A DNA stretch of 64,000 nt from Euonymus europaeus. Lineage: Eukaryota; Streptophyta; Magnoliopsida; Celastrales; Celastraceae. The DNA is taken from assembly GCA_963580455.1 (NCBI GenBank), contig OY756969.1:21486760-21550759 (forward strand), in the 5' to 3' direction. Both the position numbers and the translations under genes were made by a program. Under the pieces are notes generated by a model. That model was given only the letters and a program-made list of their open reading frames with translations, was not told where the DNA came from and did not search any database. Below, piece after piece: positions 47,372 to 61,026 of this stretch; within the stretch, counting starts at the first letter, position 1, and each line of letters opens with the position of its first letter.

Positions 47372-47889
47372 GGTCAATAAGCTCAATACAACGAATAAGG
47401 CCAAAACTAAAGTCCAATTAGACAAGGTCATTGTACTCGACACATATCAACTGGCCGATGAAAAGTAGAGCTGAAGAAGAATAGTCTAAGGACAAAATTG
47501 AAGGTTAAGCGGTTGTGCACAGGTAGTTGAATCTTACAATTGACAGAAAATTTCTACAACTACTTTAAACCTCCATTGTAAGCCAACGAAATTGCTGAGA
47601 GCTATGTTAAGAATCATAATTCATCCGATATATGTATATTACTAATTTTACCTTTTTAAGGGTGTCAATTGTCCCCGTTTTCTCTAAGTAGGTTTGCCCC
47701 TACGTTTTTTTTTTATAAATAGGCTAGCCTCAGGAGTTATTCGCCCTTACGTGTTTCTCATACAAATAATAATGTTAAATCTCCCTACCTATGAGTATAA
47801 TATATCATACATAAACTTTATTGTAAATTAAACGAATTACAGGAGATAAAGTAAAGAAAGAAGACGAAATATAGTTTATTTTTTTGAAG
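47372..47889. other. Flank of the outer element, no gene
   Basis: Right after the target duplication comes GGCAAGGTCAATAAG; a near copy, AGCAAGGTCAATAAG, lies before the left LTR at about 30477. The host site therefore probably held a local direct repeat. The rest is AT-rich without features. Confidence 0.4.
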
Positions 47890-50740
47890 AAAGGCTAATT
47901 CATTACGAAGAAGAAGGATTACAATCCAACTCAACCAGACTTTGAACATACAGAGGCAGAGATCCAGTCATAATAGATAAACTATTAGATATTCTACCAA
48001 TACAAGCTAAGCTATTGGCTACTTTGTTACCCTTCCGATTAACATAGGCAAAACGACAATCAATATTAGCCACCAACCATCTAATTTCATCTAAAACAAG
48101 ACCATAAGGGGCCAAGACATGAGAATTATGGGAAATAGCAGCCACCACCATACTTGCATCTCCTTCCACTATGAACTTTGTAGCCCCTATACTAATAGCT
48201 TGTTGCACTTCAAAAAGAAAAGCATAAGATTCAGCCTCAAATGGGGAGGAAATGTTCAAAAGAGGTTTTGCAGCTGAGAATATTTCCCTTCCATTAGGGT
48301 CACGAATGATCACACCAATACCTAAAGAAGATAGCGCATTTACCCAAGAGGCATCCACATTGACCTTGAGAGAATCCAAACAAAGAGGTTGCCATCTTTG
48401 AGATAATATGCTGCCATCATTGGAATGAGAAAAATGGGCAGCTTCAAAAATTTCCTTCAAACTTTTTGCCATAAATTCCACCTCTCTTTGGCTTAAAGCA
48501 TCCTCTCCAAAAACAACACTATTCCTAGCTTTCCAAATATGATAAGCAAACACCATAAATTTAACCATGTCAGCCAAGGAAATGTTTAAAAAGAAGGACC
48601 AAATTTCCTCCATTTGAGTTGGGGTAGTGGAAGACATATTTCCTAGACTTGGCACTCCATTACACATATTAAACCAGACTTGTTGCACCCATCCACATTG
48701 GAAAAATAAATGAGTCAAAGACTCATTACTTTGGTTGTAGAGAGCACACCTAGAGTCAATATTCATACCTCTTTGCATAAGTCTTTCTCTAGTTGGAAGG
48801 CCATTGTGCAAGAGACGCCAACAAAAAAATTTTACTTTTGGAGGACACTTGCTATTCCAGAGTTTCTTCCATAACACAATTTCAGTAGGATCTAAATGAT
48901 TAGGTTGAGCTATGCCACACACAACTTGGTAGATTGATCTCACCGAGAAAACTCCATTTGAGTTCAACTTCCAATAATATGAATCAGTAGCTGCAGTATT
49001 ATGGAGAGGAACATAAACAATAGAATCTACTACCTTTAGAGGGAAAAAAAGTCTCAATTAAATCCATATCCCAGCTCCCCTTTGAATGATCAATCAGATC
49101 GGAGACCATCTTGGCCTAAGGAGAATTGATTTCCAAGGACTCCATCATTCCAGACTCATTATTTAGCCAAGGGTCACCCTAAATCCGAGTAGAGATGCCA
49201 TTGCCAATTCGACAACAAATTTCTTCCATCAAAGTTGGCCGAGCTGCCCAAATACTATACCACACAAAAGAAAGGTTCGATCCTCTACTGGATTCCAAGA
49301 AAGAACAACAAAGAAAATATCGAGCTTTTAAAACACGATTACATAACGAAGATGCATTAGATAACAACCGCCAACCTTGTTTGGCTAAAAGAGCTTCATT
49401 GAAAGCCCTAAAGTCGCGAAAACCCATACCACCACTACAACGAGGAGAACACATTTTCTTCCAACTCACCCAACAACATGGATTAGAACCCGATTGAGAA
49501 CCCCACCAAAAGCCACAGGCTAATCTGGTAAATTCCTCACACAAGCTCAAAGGAATTATGAACACACTCATCACATAAGTTGGGATAGCCTGAAGAATAG
49601 ACTTGATAAGCACTCCCCTAGCAGCTTGTGAGAGACATTTTTCTTTCTAATTCTTTATTTTAGACCACATCCGTTCTTTTACAAAGTTGAAAATCTGTCT
49701 CCGGTTCCGAGTTATCAAAGCCGGCATTCCAAGATATTTAGAGTCAGCTTCAAAAGGCTGCATTCCCAATATATTTAACAAGCGCTGTTGATTCTCCTCA
49801 GACACATTTCGACTAAAGAAAATAGAAGACTTATTCTGATTTAAACATTGACCAGACCAAGCACCAAATAGATTAATAATAGTCAGGATATTTGTGGTTT
49901 CCTTCTCATCGGCTCTGCCAAAAATTAGACAATCATCCGCAAACAACAAATTTGAAATTTTTGGGCAACCCCTATTAAGTCGAATACCTTAAATAAAACC
50001 AGAATTTATCCACTACTATATTAAAGAAGAAAAACCCTCAGCACATATAAGAAAGAGGTATGGAGATAATGGGTCTCCCCTCCTTAATCCCCTCATAGGT
50101 ATGATATGACCTTTAACCTCCCTGTTAATAAAAATCAAATATGGGACTGTTGATACACATGTCATAATTGTATCAATCCAAGCAATACTGAACCCCAAAA
50201 GATACATCATGTGTTTAAGATATCCTCATTCAACTCTATCGTAGGCTTTACTTAAATCAAGCTTCAAAGCCATGTAGCCTTTTTGACCCCCTCCTAGACA
50301 ATTTAAGTAATGAAATGATTCAGCAGCCACAATAAGATTATTTGTAATGATTCTGCCAGGGACAAAGGTGCTCTGAAATTCTGAGATAATATCTTTGAGA
50401 ATAGGCTTCATTCGGTTAGCTAAGCATTTAGAGATAATTTTGTAGGCTACAGTGCAGAGCCTGATCGGCCTAAATTGACTACGAGCTTTCGGAGATTGCA
50501 CTTTTGGAATCAGAGCTATTAAAGTATGATTTAGAGACTAACAGAAAGAACCACCATTCAAAAAAATCCAGAGCTGCAGCAGAGACTTTAGCACCAATTA
50601 GACTCCAATTTTTCTAGAAAAATAATGCCGGGAGACCATCATATCCAGGAGCCTTATTTGGATGCATTTGAAATAAAGCTTCTGTAATATCATGAATTGT
50701 AAATGGTCTGTCAATATATTCATTCATAGATGGCGAACAA
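47890..50740 (-). mobile_element. 5'-truncated LINE (L1-type non-LTR retrotransposon), decayed
   Basis: On the minus strand from about 50740: MHPNKAPGYDGLPALFF (start of the reverse transcriptase), FRPIRLCTVAYKIISKCLANR, KLDLSKAYDRVE, GLRRGDPLSPYLF and the active site FADDCLIF. Next is a zf-RVT region (KFFCWRLLHNGLPTRERL and LTHLFFQCGW), and finally an RNase H domain (KVNVDASW, EGDASMV). Several stops and shifts break it; one is a Trp-to-stop after DRVE near 50221-50226. The endonuclease part is absent, as usual for truncated LINEs. The last segment (47903-49057) is still open for 384 codons. No clear poly-A tail or target duplication was found. Confidence 0.88.
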
Positions 50741-52526
50741 TTTCAATGTGAGGCACGACGAACCTAATCCGTAATTAGAACTTTATTATGAACACTAGTC
50801 AAGTTAGGATTAGTTTTTTCTCTCTCTAAGAGATTATAATTCTTTAACCAAAACATAATAGAATTATCTCTTCATGAGATTAGAACTCCAAATCATGTAG
50901 AGTTGGTGAGATTAGAAATCCAAATCATCTAGACTTGGGCCCAAGTCCGGCCATGGACGTTGGCGGTGACATGCGTGTGTGTTTTTCAAGCACGATGCTC
51001 ATAAAAAAGAGATTTTCTTCATCACAAAAGTTTGGGTATCTATGAGTCCAAGTTTAATAGTTCAACCCAACATTATATAAACTACTATTCAAGTATATAG
51101 TTTTCTAATGTGGGATTTTTGTAACACACATCTAAGACACTATTCTTTGAACAAGGGCGGACCCAAGGCAATGTCTATGTGGTCAACTGAAGACACTATT
51201 TTTTTTTGTTATTTTTTACTCCCAAAAATTTCATCTGGAACATAACTTTTATGTTTCTTAATGTTTAATTAAGCTAGAATAAACTTATATTTCTTAAGGC
51301 GCAAAATGATCAAGTGTCTGATTTTGACACAAATGTGGGTATGGATCCAAGGTCACATGATTCCTATAATAGACATGATCAAATTATTGACATAATATGA
51401 TGTGAGAGTTATAATCATTATAAATACCGTAAGATTCACTAACATTATCAAAAGAATCATTGAATCAAAACTCCTTTAAGTTTCATTTCCTTATGCGGAG
51501 GCTGATTTGCGCATTATTTCCTTAATCTTTTATGTCTTAAAAGATAAAAGTTACAAATCAAGTGATTTTATATTTTTTAAATTGATTATTTTTAACAAAT
51601 AATCATTAAAAAAAATCGGGAACGCTGTCTCCTAACATAAACGGATTGTTCTCCCTCTATAAATATGATCACATATACTAAGTAGGTTGAATTCGCCTGT
51701 CTTCCAATTTGTGCACTCAAACGATGATTAGCCATAAATACATGGGCCAATTTCTATTTCTTTCTTTATTAGATTCATAATATATCCAATTTACAATCAA
51801 TTTGTCATTTTTGGAGTCTTCACATACACTACTCCATAAATTAGTTTACTTTGGCAAGAAACCTGGCATCTCATGATGACATTAAACTGTTTTACCAAAA
51901 CTAATGATGGATGCTTATTCCAACTCCTTCATCTAAAACTTATCTAACTTGGAAGTCCATTGTCAATGTCAAACTAAACAGTTTGTCTTACCCAACAAGT
52001 AATTGTTGTTTAAGGAATCGCTTTGGCTGTTCCTTGTTATTTTAATCGAAGTCATTAAAAAGATTTTTAAAAAAAGCCCATCGTTACCGACAATTGATCT
52101 ATTATCGATTCGACAACCGACTCACAGTAATTGGGCCAATAAAATTTTAAACTTTTCCCAAAGTAAATTGGTCGGGTCAGGCCGATAATCAACTGACCCA
52201 AACCCAAGCCTACCACTACGGACGAGTGGAGGGGCATAATCGTCAAGACGATTGGCTTAGGAGGTTTTGGTAATTTTTTGTGCCGGAGAACGTAAGATTA
52301 TTACCGATAAAGGTTTCTCTTTCTACTGTGGTGGGAAAATCTGAATTCGTCGCTCCGGAATCCAATTCATGCTTTCGCGTTGGATTTTCTTTTCTACTAA
52401 GCAACATACAGAAGAAGCTCTTTTCCTATTCCATTCTCCGAAGCAAGGCTCGGGCGAATTCAATTTCGCTGTCTTTGTTGAGTCTCTTCATTTGAGCTCG
52501 AAATCGGTTGATAGGTTTCCTGTTGA
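50741..52526. other. Intergenic DNA and katanin p80 promoter/leader
   Basis: No gene. Two 'agattagaa.tccaaatcat' phrases near 50877 and 50911 form a short direct repeat. About 52240-52526 is probably the KTN80 leader. Confidence 0.4.
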
Positions 52527-55500
52527 ATGGCGAAGCGTGGATATAAGCTTCGTATCCTTGTTTGAGCTTCTTTTTGTTTGTCTTCGGTTGTTTGTAATGC
52601 TCTGCTCGAATCGGCTTTGATCTGTGAAAACTTGTTCAATTCTTGGTGATTAAGTTTGTTTCTACGTCTAAGCTGAGTAGTTTTTGGATCCAGTGTCGAA
52701 TTCTATCTCGAGCTTGTTTTGCTGCTCTTGAGTGTATTTGTTCTATTTTGGAACATAATCATTCTTCTTGTTGGTCTTGACTTGATACTTTTCTGAATTA
52801 ATTTAGCTTCTGTACTTGAGTTCTAAACATAGAAGGAAAGTAAAAGAAGCTTGTCTCTGTATTTCAAATGGTTTTATTTCAGTAACAAGATTTTAAAAAC
52901 TTATTATTGGGATATATCTTTATTTTGCATATCCTTAACTGATGTGTGGTAGAGGAATTTGTGGCACATTCAGCCAACGTCAACTGTTTAAGTATTGGAA
53001 AGAAAACCTGTAGGCTTCTTATAACAGGCGGCGACGATCACAAAGTTAATCTTTGGGCGATTAGCAAGCCCACTTCTTTAATGGTTAGTTTTTGTCTTTG
53101 TTTCAACTTACTTTCCCCCCAAACAAAATGTTTCTTTACTAGACACTCTTTGGTTTCCAATTGTTGTTCATTAGTTCATAAACAGTTAAATTTTGGGGGA
53201 ATTGAGATCAAATATTTGTATCATGTGGTTAATGAAATTCCGGTTTAAAGAATGTTAATTATTATTTTGAAAGCATGTTTTAAATTGGAATAATTCTATG
53301 CATTGTTATTGCTTTAAGCACTCATAACTGACACATGAGATTCCATTTTCTTCATTCGGTATTAGTGCTCCAGAAGGAGATTTTCATTTTAGATGGAAAT
53401 ATATGTTATGGTAGTTATATTTAATGTATGAGTGATGGATCTTTTGTGATGATCTGTGCATTTACTCTTGCATCTTTTAATGATTATTGAGCTTAGTGTT
53501 TCCTTTAATGGACTGTTTTTCAGACTTGTTTTATTCAGTTTACTTATGTGAACTAGTCATCTTGTGAAAAAAAATTTGGTGACCACGTCATATTACTTGT
53601 GCATTTTAAGAACACTGGTGATATTTTGTTTTGACATGCAGAGCCTATGTGGTCATACAAGTCCAGTTGAATCTGTTGCTTTTGATACAGCAGATGTTCT
53701 GGTGCTTGCTGGAGCTTCTACTGGTGTGATAAAGATGTGGGATCTGGAAGAAGCAAAAAGTGAGTAATTAACTACTTGATTGTTATCTTGTTGCTGAAAA
53801 CAGAAATTGGATTACTTGAGTTTGGGAAGAGATTAGCTGGTTAATGGTTGTAAGGTTTGACTCCATATAAGAAATCAGTATCGCAGCATTAGTTCTGAGT
53901 ATACACATAAAGCATGTAAAAGCAGTGGATTATTTCATTGACTTGTAGTTGTCTGATGGTCAATCATTAATGCAATTATTATTCTTGAAATATAGTGGTT
54001 CGCACTCTTACTGGACACAGATCCAATTGTACTGCGGTTGAGTTTCATCCATTTGGTGAATTCTTTGCATCTGGTTCAATGGATGCAAATCTAAAAATTT
54101 GGGATGTCAGAAAGAAAGGATGCATTCACACTTACAAAGGTCACACTCGAGGAATCAGTAATATCAGGTTTACTCCTGATGGTCGCTGGGTTGTTTCTGG
54201 TGGATATGATAATGTTGTAAAGGTGACATTTATTACACAGTCAAAATGAAAGAAAGTGGCTTGCACTCTCTGTTTTTGCTTTTATTTATGTTTTTCATTG
54301 TCATGCCCCTCTCATTTGTTGAACAGGTTTGGGATCTTACTGCTGGAAAGCTCTTAAATGATTTTATGTTCCATGAAGGACATATTCGATCCTTGGACTT
54401 CCATCCCCTTGAGTTTCTCCTGGCAACCGGTGAGTACGTGATGTCCATGTGAGCTTGTTTAAGTTACTTCCTTTTGCTTTGTTTGCTCATTACTGAGTGT
54501 GATTAGCTTATACAGTGAATTTTATGTGACCCTGTGTGATCATACAAGTTCAGTTGAATCTGTTGCAGCAGATGTTCTGGTTAAAAATTGTGGTAGTACT
54601 AGTACCCTAAAACCATGGTGCAGACTTGTAACCACTTTCTCGAGGCTATTTGCTTGGCCTGCTTGTAATTTTCTTTGCACCATGTTGGGCCTTCTCTAGC
54701 CATGTTCCATAGAAAGTGTGCAGAATTTAAGTTTCTTCTTACTGATGTATGAATGTCATAAATGGTTTTTAGTGTTCATTATTTTATCTGACATCTCTCA
54801 TTTACCCACAGAGAAGTAAAAAAATTCCCATCAATTGTCTTAGAAGTAAAACAGATTTTCTTAACATGAAACCTTTTTCAGGTTCAGCAGACAGAACTGT
54901 AAAATTCTGGGATTTGGAAACTTTTGAGCTGATCGGATCTACCAGACCTGAGGTACCTGTTATACTTTATATGTTCCATAACCATGGGCTCCTTAATAAA
55001 ATTTTTTGATAAGTTGGGCTCCTTAATCATTAAAATGCATCTCATAATCATTACTATGTATCTCTAGACAAACTTATTTCTTGTTTTGATTAATTTCTCA
55101 TTCTGAATTGATCAATTTAAATTTATGCCACCCTTTTAAACAATTCTTTTCAGGCTGCAGGAGTACGCACAATGACCTTTCATCCTGATGGGCGGACTCT
55201 CTTCTGTGGCTTGGAAGATGGTTTGAAGGTTTTCATTATTCTTTATCCTGGAATATTGAATGATTTCATCAGGGAATAGAATTTAAACATCAGATTTTAT
55301 GCTCGCGAGGCACAGGTTTATTCGTGGGAGCCTGTAATTTGTCATGATTCTGTTGATATGGGATGGTCGACCCTTGGTGACCTCTGTATTCATGATGGAA
55401 AACTTTTAGGTTGCTCATACTATCGAAATTCAGTTGGAATTTGGGTAGCGGATACATCGGTACATATACTTATCTAGTCCATTTTATTTTTCCCACTTCA

Positions 55501-58500
55501 TTTAGTATTAGCTGTATTTTCATCTTTAACTTTATGATAACCTTGGCTCTTGCTTTTCTTTTCCAGCTTATCGAGCCATATGGAGCTGGCTTTGTACCCA
55601 AACAAACTGACTATACAGAGCAGAAATGTGATCTCCCTGGAAATCTTTCTTTGGAGAAAGTCGGAAGTGGTGTAAGGTCGAGTTTGGGTTTACACTGTCC
55701 ATCTCCAGATTATGAGACAAAAGAAATAAAGAACATATATGTGGACTGTGAGTTGGTTTTTTTACTCTCCTTATGTAATGGTGCTTCCTAAAAACTCTCA
55801 TTTTTTAACATATTCGTTATTTGTATGTCATCTTTTTTCACATGGCCATAATGCATGCCTGAAAATCTAATTTACTGAATATGGCTGTGACAAGACAATG
55901 CTTATAGTTTTTCCATGCATTTCATCTTGGAGATTGCATTTTTTTTTCATGGTTTTGCTGACATGCCATTTCGTCTTCCATAAGCTGGAAATCCTGTTGC
56001 ATCTCCGAGAATTGGGTCTTTGAGTTCTCCTAAAGTTGTCTTCCAATTGAATTCTGAGGAAAGTAATCTTCAGGGAGAGAAGCAGGATCCTGCGGCATCA
56101 GTGCGTGCAAGCTTGAATGGGCAGGGACTTGATAAATCTTTCATTGTGCCAGGTGTTGTACCTCATGATGCTCTTGTTGCAAAAGAGACCTCCAATTTCG
56201 GAAGGGAATCAATCACATTTACGAGAACTAAACCTGGCATGTTACTTCGACCAGCTCATAATAAGAGGCCATCAAATACGAAGCGTGATATTGATAAACC
56301 ATCAGTGCCTTTTGAATCCGGAACTCTTTGCAATATCAAAAGTGAGAAAGAGCGTTCAAATGGTCCAAACCTCCAAAAACAACTTGTATCAGAGGATGAA
56401 GATGGATGTGGAAAATCTTGTGGGCAAAAGGATTCTAATATCAAGAATGTTGTTGATAACGTTGAAAGCATTTTATCGCCAGAAAGGCCATCCGAAAAAT
56501 CAAGGCGTAAGTTATTTTTGGCATACGAAGTATTAATAGCTACAAGCCAATTCTAGTTATATACTTATAATTTTTCAAATTATTCCTCTTTTCATCTCAA
56601 TGTCTTTTTCATGGTTTTTTTTTTTTTTTGCTTGATTGATAATTCTCTATAACCTTGAATTCTGTTTTTCCATCAAGAAGCCTTATTTCAACAATGCGGC
56701 ATACTGGTATATCTGCTTTAGTTTCTCACAACCTTAAACCTTAAGTATATTGTCTATACTCACGGGTGTTTGATTGACATTTTATGCATATTTTCAATCA
56801 TTTTGTTGTGGTTCTTGCTGTCTTTATCTTCAGAGATTTCCGAGCTTGCAATAGGATAATACTTTCAGTTTAACCATTCGCAGTGATGTGACTGATGTCT
56901 ACTTTGTAACCTTGCTAATTCTTTGGTGATCTTTTACGCAATTTCCTTATACCTGAATAGAATTCTTTTCTTGAAGCTTCAAGATGTTATCATGGATTAT
57001 ATTAATCTTCATCACCAGCTTAATAGTAAAAATTAACAGCTTCCCTTTCTTGTACGGTTGTACCCTTTGAAATTGTTCCTGGGCCAATGGGTGAGCTAAA
57101 TCCTAAGCTAAACGAATTTCCGATCATTTTGTTGCTTTACCCTGCAAAATCTCGGCATTATCTCACCTTGTCTTTCTTCGAGCTTCGCCAGTGTATTGTT
57201 TCCAGACTGTTTTGCCCTTTCATTTTGCGTTTAATAATAGGTTGTGATACAGATTAATGTTCTATTTTTGGAATAATTGTTATTATTCATTATTATTCCA
57301 GGAAATGAATCCATAGAATACAATAATGGAATCAACTCTGTTAGAATTGTTAATGGAGGTTTGTGTTTGCTCTCTTTCTAAATTTTCTTTCATGAATGTG
57401 CAAATGAAGATTGAGCTTTATATAATTTTTCTCTATGCAGTTGTAGTTGTGGAAGGAAGGACACGCTCTTTGGTTGAGAGATTTGAAAGACAAGAAGTAC
57501 TTGATAGCAATGAAGATGAAGCAATAAATATTGCCCTGCAAACCCAACAAAAGCTCTTTAGCAATGAGGGTCAAGCAACTGATACTACTAAGAGCCAAGA
57601 AAATTTTAACATTGATGACGGTCAGGCAACTAGTACTACTCAGAGACGAGATAAATTTTATAGAGATGGGGATGAAGCCTCTAATACTATCCAGATTCAA
57701 GAGAAATTTAATAGCAATGAGGACCAAGCAACTAGTACCACACAGAGGCGAGAGAAAGTTAATAGCAATGGAGGTCAAGCAAATAGTCTTACCCAGATTC
57801 AAGAGATATTTAATAGCAATGAAGGCCAAACAACTATTTCTACTCAGAGACCAGAGAAATTTAATAGGAATAGATCTCAAGCAAGTAGCACTACCCAGAT
57901 TCAAGATAAACTTAATAGCAATGAGGGTCCGGCAACTAACTCTATGCAGAGGCGAGAGAATGTTAATAGCATTGGAGGTCAAGCAAATAGTTCTTCCCAG
58001 ATTCAGGAGACATTTAATAGCAATGAAAGCCAAGCAACTAGTGCTACGCTGAGGCGAGAGAAATTTAATAGCAATGGAACTCAAGCAAGTAACACTACCC
58101 AGATTCAAGATAAATTTAATAGCAATGAGGGTCCAGCAACTAACACTATGCAGAGACGAGAGAAATTTAATAGCTATGGGTGTCAAGCAACTAATGTTGC
58201 CCAGAGGCAGGTGAGATCTCATCGCAGTGAAGATCAAGAAACTATCGCACCTGAAATTGATAGAGCATCTATTCCGCAGGTTAGATCTTTGCATCCTTGA
58301 AGGGATTTTTTTTTCTTCCAGACTCTAGGCATGGGAGAATTGGTACTTCTTGAATTTTGTCAGAATCTATATAAATGATGTGAAATGGCCCAACCCAACA
58401 AGTTAACTTATTTGGCAAAGTAACTAATCTTAACAAATTTCATTACCTTTACCGTTAAAATATTGGGGCCCTGTAGTTATGTTTCCGGTTGATCTTTTGG

Positions 58501-61026
58501 AGGTTCAAGTGGAAATGATTGCATGTTCCTTATTTATTCGACATTTTTTATTGAAAATCATCAAGAGCTAAGATGGCCTTTTTCTAGCAGAATCACAGCC
58601 TTCATTGATTTACCTTTGTAAGAAATAGTACAAGACTTTTCTCTTTCTGTCATTCTGTGTCATCTAGTAAACTTTTCCTCAGTTGAATTTCTTCTAAACA
58701 GGTGGAGGAGGGCTTGCCATTGTTCTTGAAGGATTTATCTAGTAAAACTCACTGCTATTAATTTGCATATGCATACTTAACTAGGTCTTATATTTGTTTT
58801 GCGGTGACTGATAGACAGATGAGCCTCAGATTTCTGGAAGGGACTCGACCTTTGCTAATTATAGGGATATTACTGAAGATCTGATGCAAACTCATGATGT
58901 ATTCTTAAGTACCCTTCGATCCCGCTTGACAAAATTACAGGTAATTTTAGTCGGTGTGTGTGAGCAATAGCATCCATACCAATTTTTTGTGTGTTTTTGA
59001 TAAAAGGTGACCCCTGTTGTGTGCATATGTGCAACTACCTTTATTTAATCACCCTCAAACTTTATGGCACTAGAAAAGGAACAATATTAAATTTCGTTGT
59101 TAATTTGTCAGCATGTTAATTATTTCTTGATGAGGGCCTTGTGCATTATTTCACATGGAGTAAAAGAAAATTTAATGTGGATCAGGTGGTACGGCATTTT
59201 TGGGAACGGAATGACATCAAAGGGGCTATTAGTGCCATGAGGAAACTGTCAGATAACTCGGTGGGTATTTATTGGAATAGTTCATGCGTGTTTCATATTC
59301 TATTACTGATTGTTAAAACTAGTAACTTAATATGTATGTTTGTTTATTTGACCTTAAACTCAACCATTCCTGGTGCAGGTGCAGGCAGATGTGATCAGTG
59401 TACTCATTGAGAAAATGGAGATCCTCAACTTAAATTTATTCTCTTGGTTGCTTCCTGTTCTTATGGGCTTACTGGACAGCAAGATGGAAAGGTAACATTA
59501 ATGAATAATTTTCCCTGATGGTGTTGCGCTCAATGTGGTCCTCCTGAACTTGAGCTGTGCACTCCGACTAGAACCTAGAATTTAATCCTGAAAATACTGC
59601 TGAAATACATCTGATTGGATATGGTTTATTAAATTATTTTTAAAGTTTCTATGATGGGGGAATCCAATTAAAATGAAGGAACATAGATCTCAAGTGAAAC
59701 ATATATAAACAGATGACCTCAATTAATTGTTAATCTCTGGAAATTTGGGAAATGGCTCTTGTTTGGTAGTCCATTGGTGTTCCGACTGATATTTTGCAGT
59801 TATACAGGCACACAAAGGTCTCACTGGATATGCTATTGAAGCTTGTAGCAATTTTTTGCCCAGTAATACACTCAACCATTTCAGCACCTCCAGCTGTTGG
59901 CATTGATCTTCAGGCAAAGCAAAGGTTTGTTAATTAACGTCACTCAGGTGATCTAGTTTCAATGATCACATTTGTGACAAGCTTTTGTTTATTTGGAACT
60001 TTGAGCTTAGGCGAGAATGCTGCAACCAGTGCTTCATCCAGCTTCAAAAAATCCAGAAAATTCTTCCTTTACTTGTAAGGTAAGCATGTGTCCCCATTTG
60101 TTATATTTCAAACTCCTGTTTTATACTGAACTGCTTCCAATTTCCAAATCATCTTGGCTTCTTCCCTTGATTAAATGATACCCTGAAGTTTGAACAGCTG
60201 GTAATCATTTTTACGATAAGGCTGCTTGTCAAGATGGGATGTGGTTTGCACCATTTCCCTGTCTCTAACTCTCTCTCCCCCTCTAAGAAATTTGAATGTG
60301 TTGATAACAAAGTGACACAGACCCCTAAGATTTCACTAGCAAATTAAATTACGGAAACCATCAGAATTTAAGGGAAAAAGATATCGGGAAACAAAAATGA
60401 TACAAATCCAAGTGATTTTTATCCCAAAATTATTCCAGCAATATGTGTCATTTATTTATTGGGTGTGATTTTCAATGGGCTCCTTGTTATAATGTCATCA
60501 CATCCAATGAATTAGTGTCACACACTACTCAGATATATTTGGAATGAAAATCATTGGGATCCTTAGCATTACTGGTCTGGAAATAGAAACTTGCATAAGT
60601 TACACTATGAAATTGTTAGTTGACCATATTTATTTCACACACTCTATTATACCCAAAATTTTGCCATCCACCAATTGCTTCACGTCTATACTTTTCTGTA
60701 TTCTTTCCACCGATATCTTTTTTCTTCTAGCTCACAACACTTGTATTTCTATGCATTTCTATGATTGGTGCGCACATACCATTTTAATTATTATTTGTAA
60801 TCTTGTTAGTTGTCGTCCAGAATTTTAAAACGTTGATATCCCAATGGGGGAGTTCTTTGGTGTAGCTTGGGAGTTTTTTTTTGTTTGATGGATAAGGACC
60901 CATGGAATGCCTGTTTTCTGTGTGGCCTGTTGACTAACGAAAATCCATTTATGATTTTGCTGCAGGAGGGGTGGTTTGATAGCCAAATGTGCTCAGGAAT
61001 TGAGTCTAGTTCTTCAACAATCATAA
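52527..61026 (+). CDS. KTN80: Katanin p80 WD40-repeat subunit B1 homolog, 18 exons
   Basis: Regulatory subunit that targets the katanin p60 ATPase to microtubules for severing. Exons, phase-checked by eye: 52527-52551, 52953-53083, 53642-53759, 53996-54222, 54327-54429, 54882-54952, 55154-55228, 55316-55459, 55567-55747, 55985-56506, 57302-57358, 57441-58279, 58815-58940, 59186-59260, 59379-59491, 59808-59924, 60011-60079, 60966-61026. This gives 1017 residues, the size of the longer Arabidopsis KTN80 proteins. Exon 1 codes MAKRGYKL. The WD40 propeller spans about 9-298 ([58 protein letters not shown]). [12 protein letters not shown] lies near residue 558. A 17-residue repeat array fills 589-809, and the con80 domain ([20 protein letters not shown] onward) about 832-1017 binds p60. 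All junctions are GT-AG; no stop seen. Confidence 0.93.
54530..54606 (+). pseudogene. Relic of KTN80 exon 3 inside intron 5
   Basis: CATACAAGTTCAGTTGAATC and then GCAGATGTTCTGG match KTN80 exon 3 (53642 onward) with few changes and a 9-base gap, 100 bases after exon 5. It reads [17 protein letters not shown]. The relic is not bounded by clean splice sites and is probably not included in the mRNA. Confidence 0.75.
57551..58213 (+). repeat. 51-bp coding minisatellite (13 units of 17 residues) in KTN80 exon 12
   Basis: Units start every 51 bases from 57551 (57602, 57653 ... 58163). The consensus is K-F-N-S-N-E/G-x-Q-A-x-x-x-T-Q-x-x-E. Units alternate between a QRRE-ending and a QIQE/QIQD-ending type. 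A four-unit block (units 5-8) resembles the next four (9-12), so there is a 204-bp higher-order period. Because 51 is a multiple of three, the array stays in frame, and also keeps frames open on the other strand. Confidence 0.93.

Noticed and set aside
57350..58294. A 314-codon open frame on the minus strand across KTN80 exon 12
   Set aside because: The 51-bp repeat is a multiple of three, so one stop-free unit keeps the frame open throughout. It has no domain and is antisense to a well-supported exon. The 173-codon plus-strand frame there is the same artefact.
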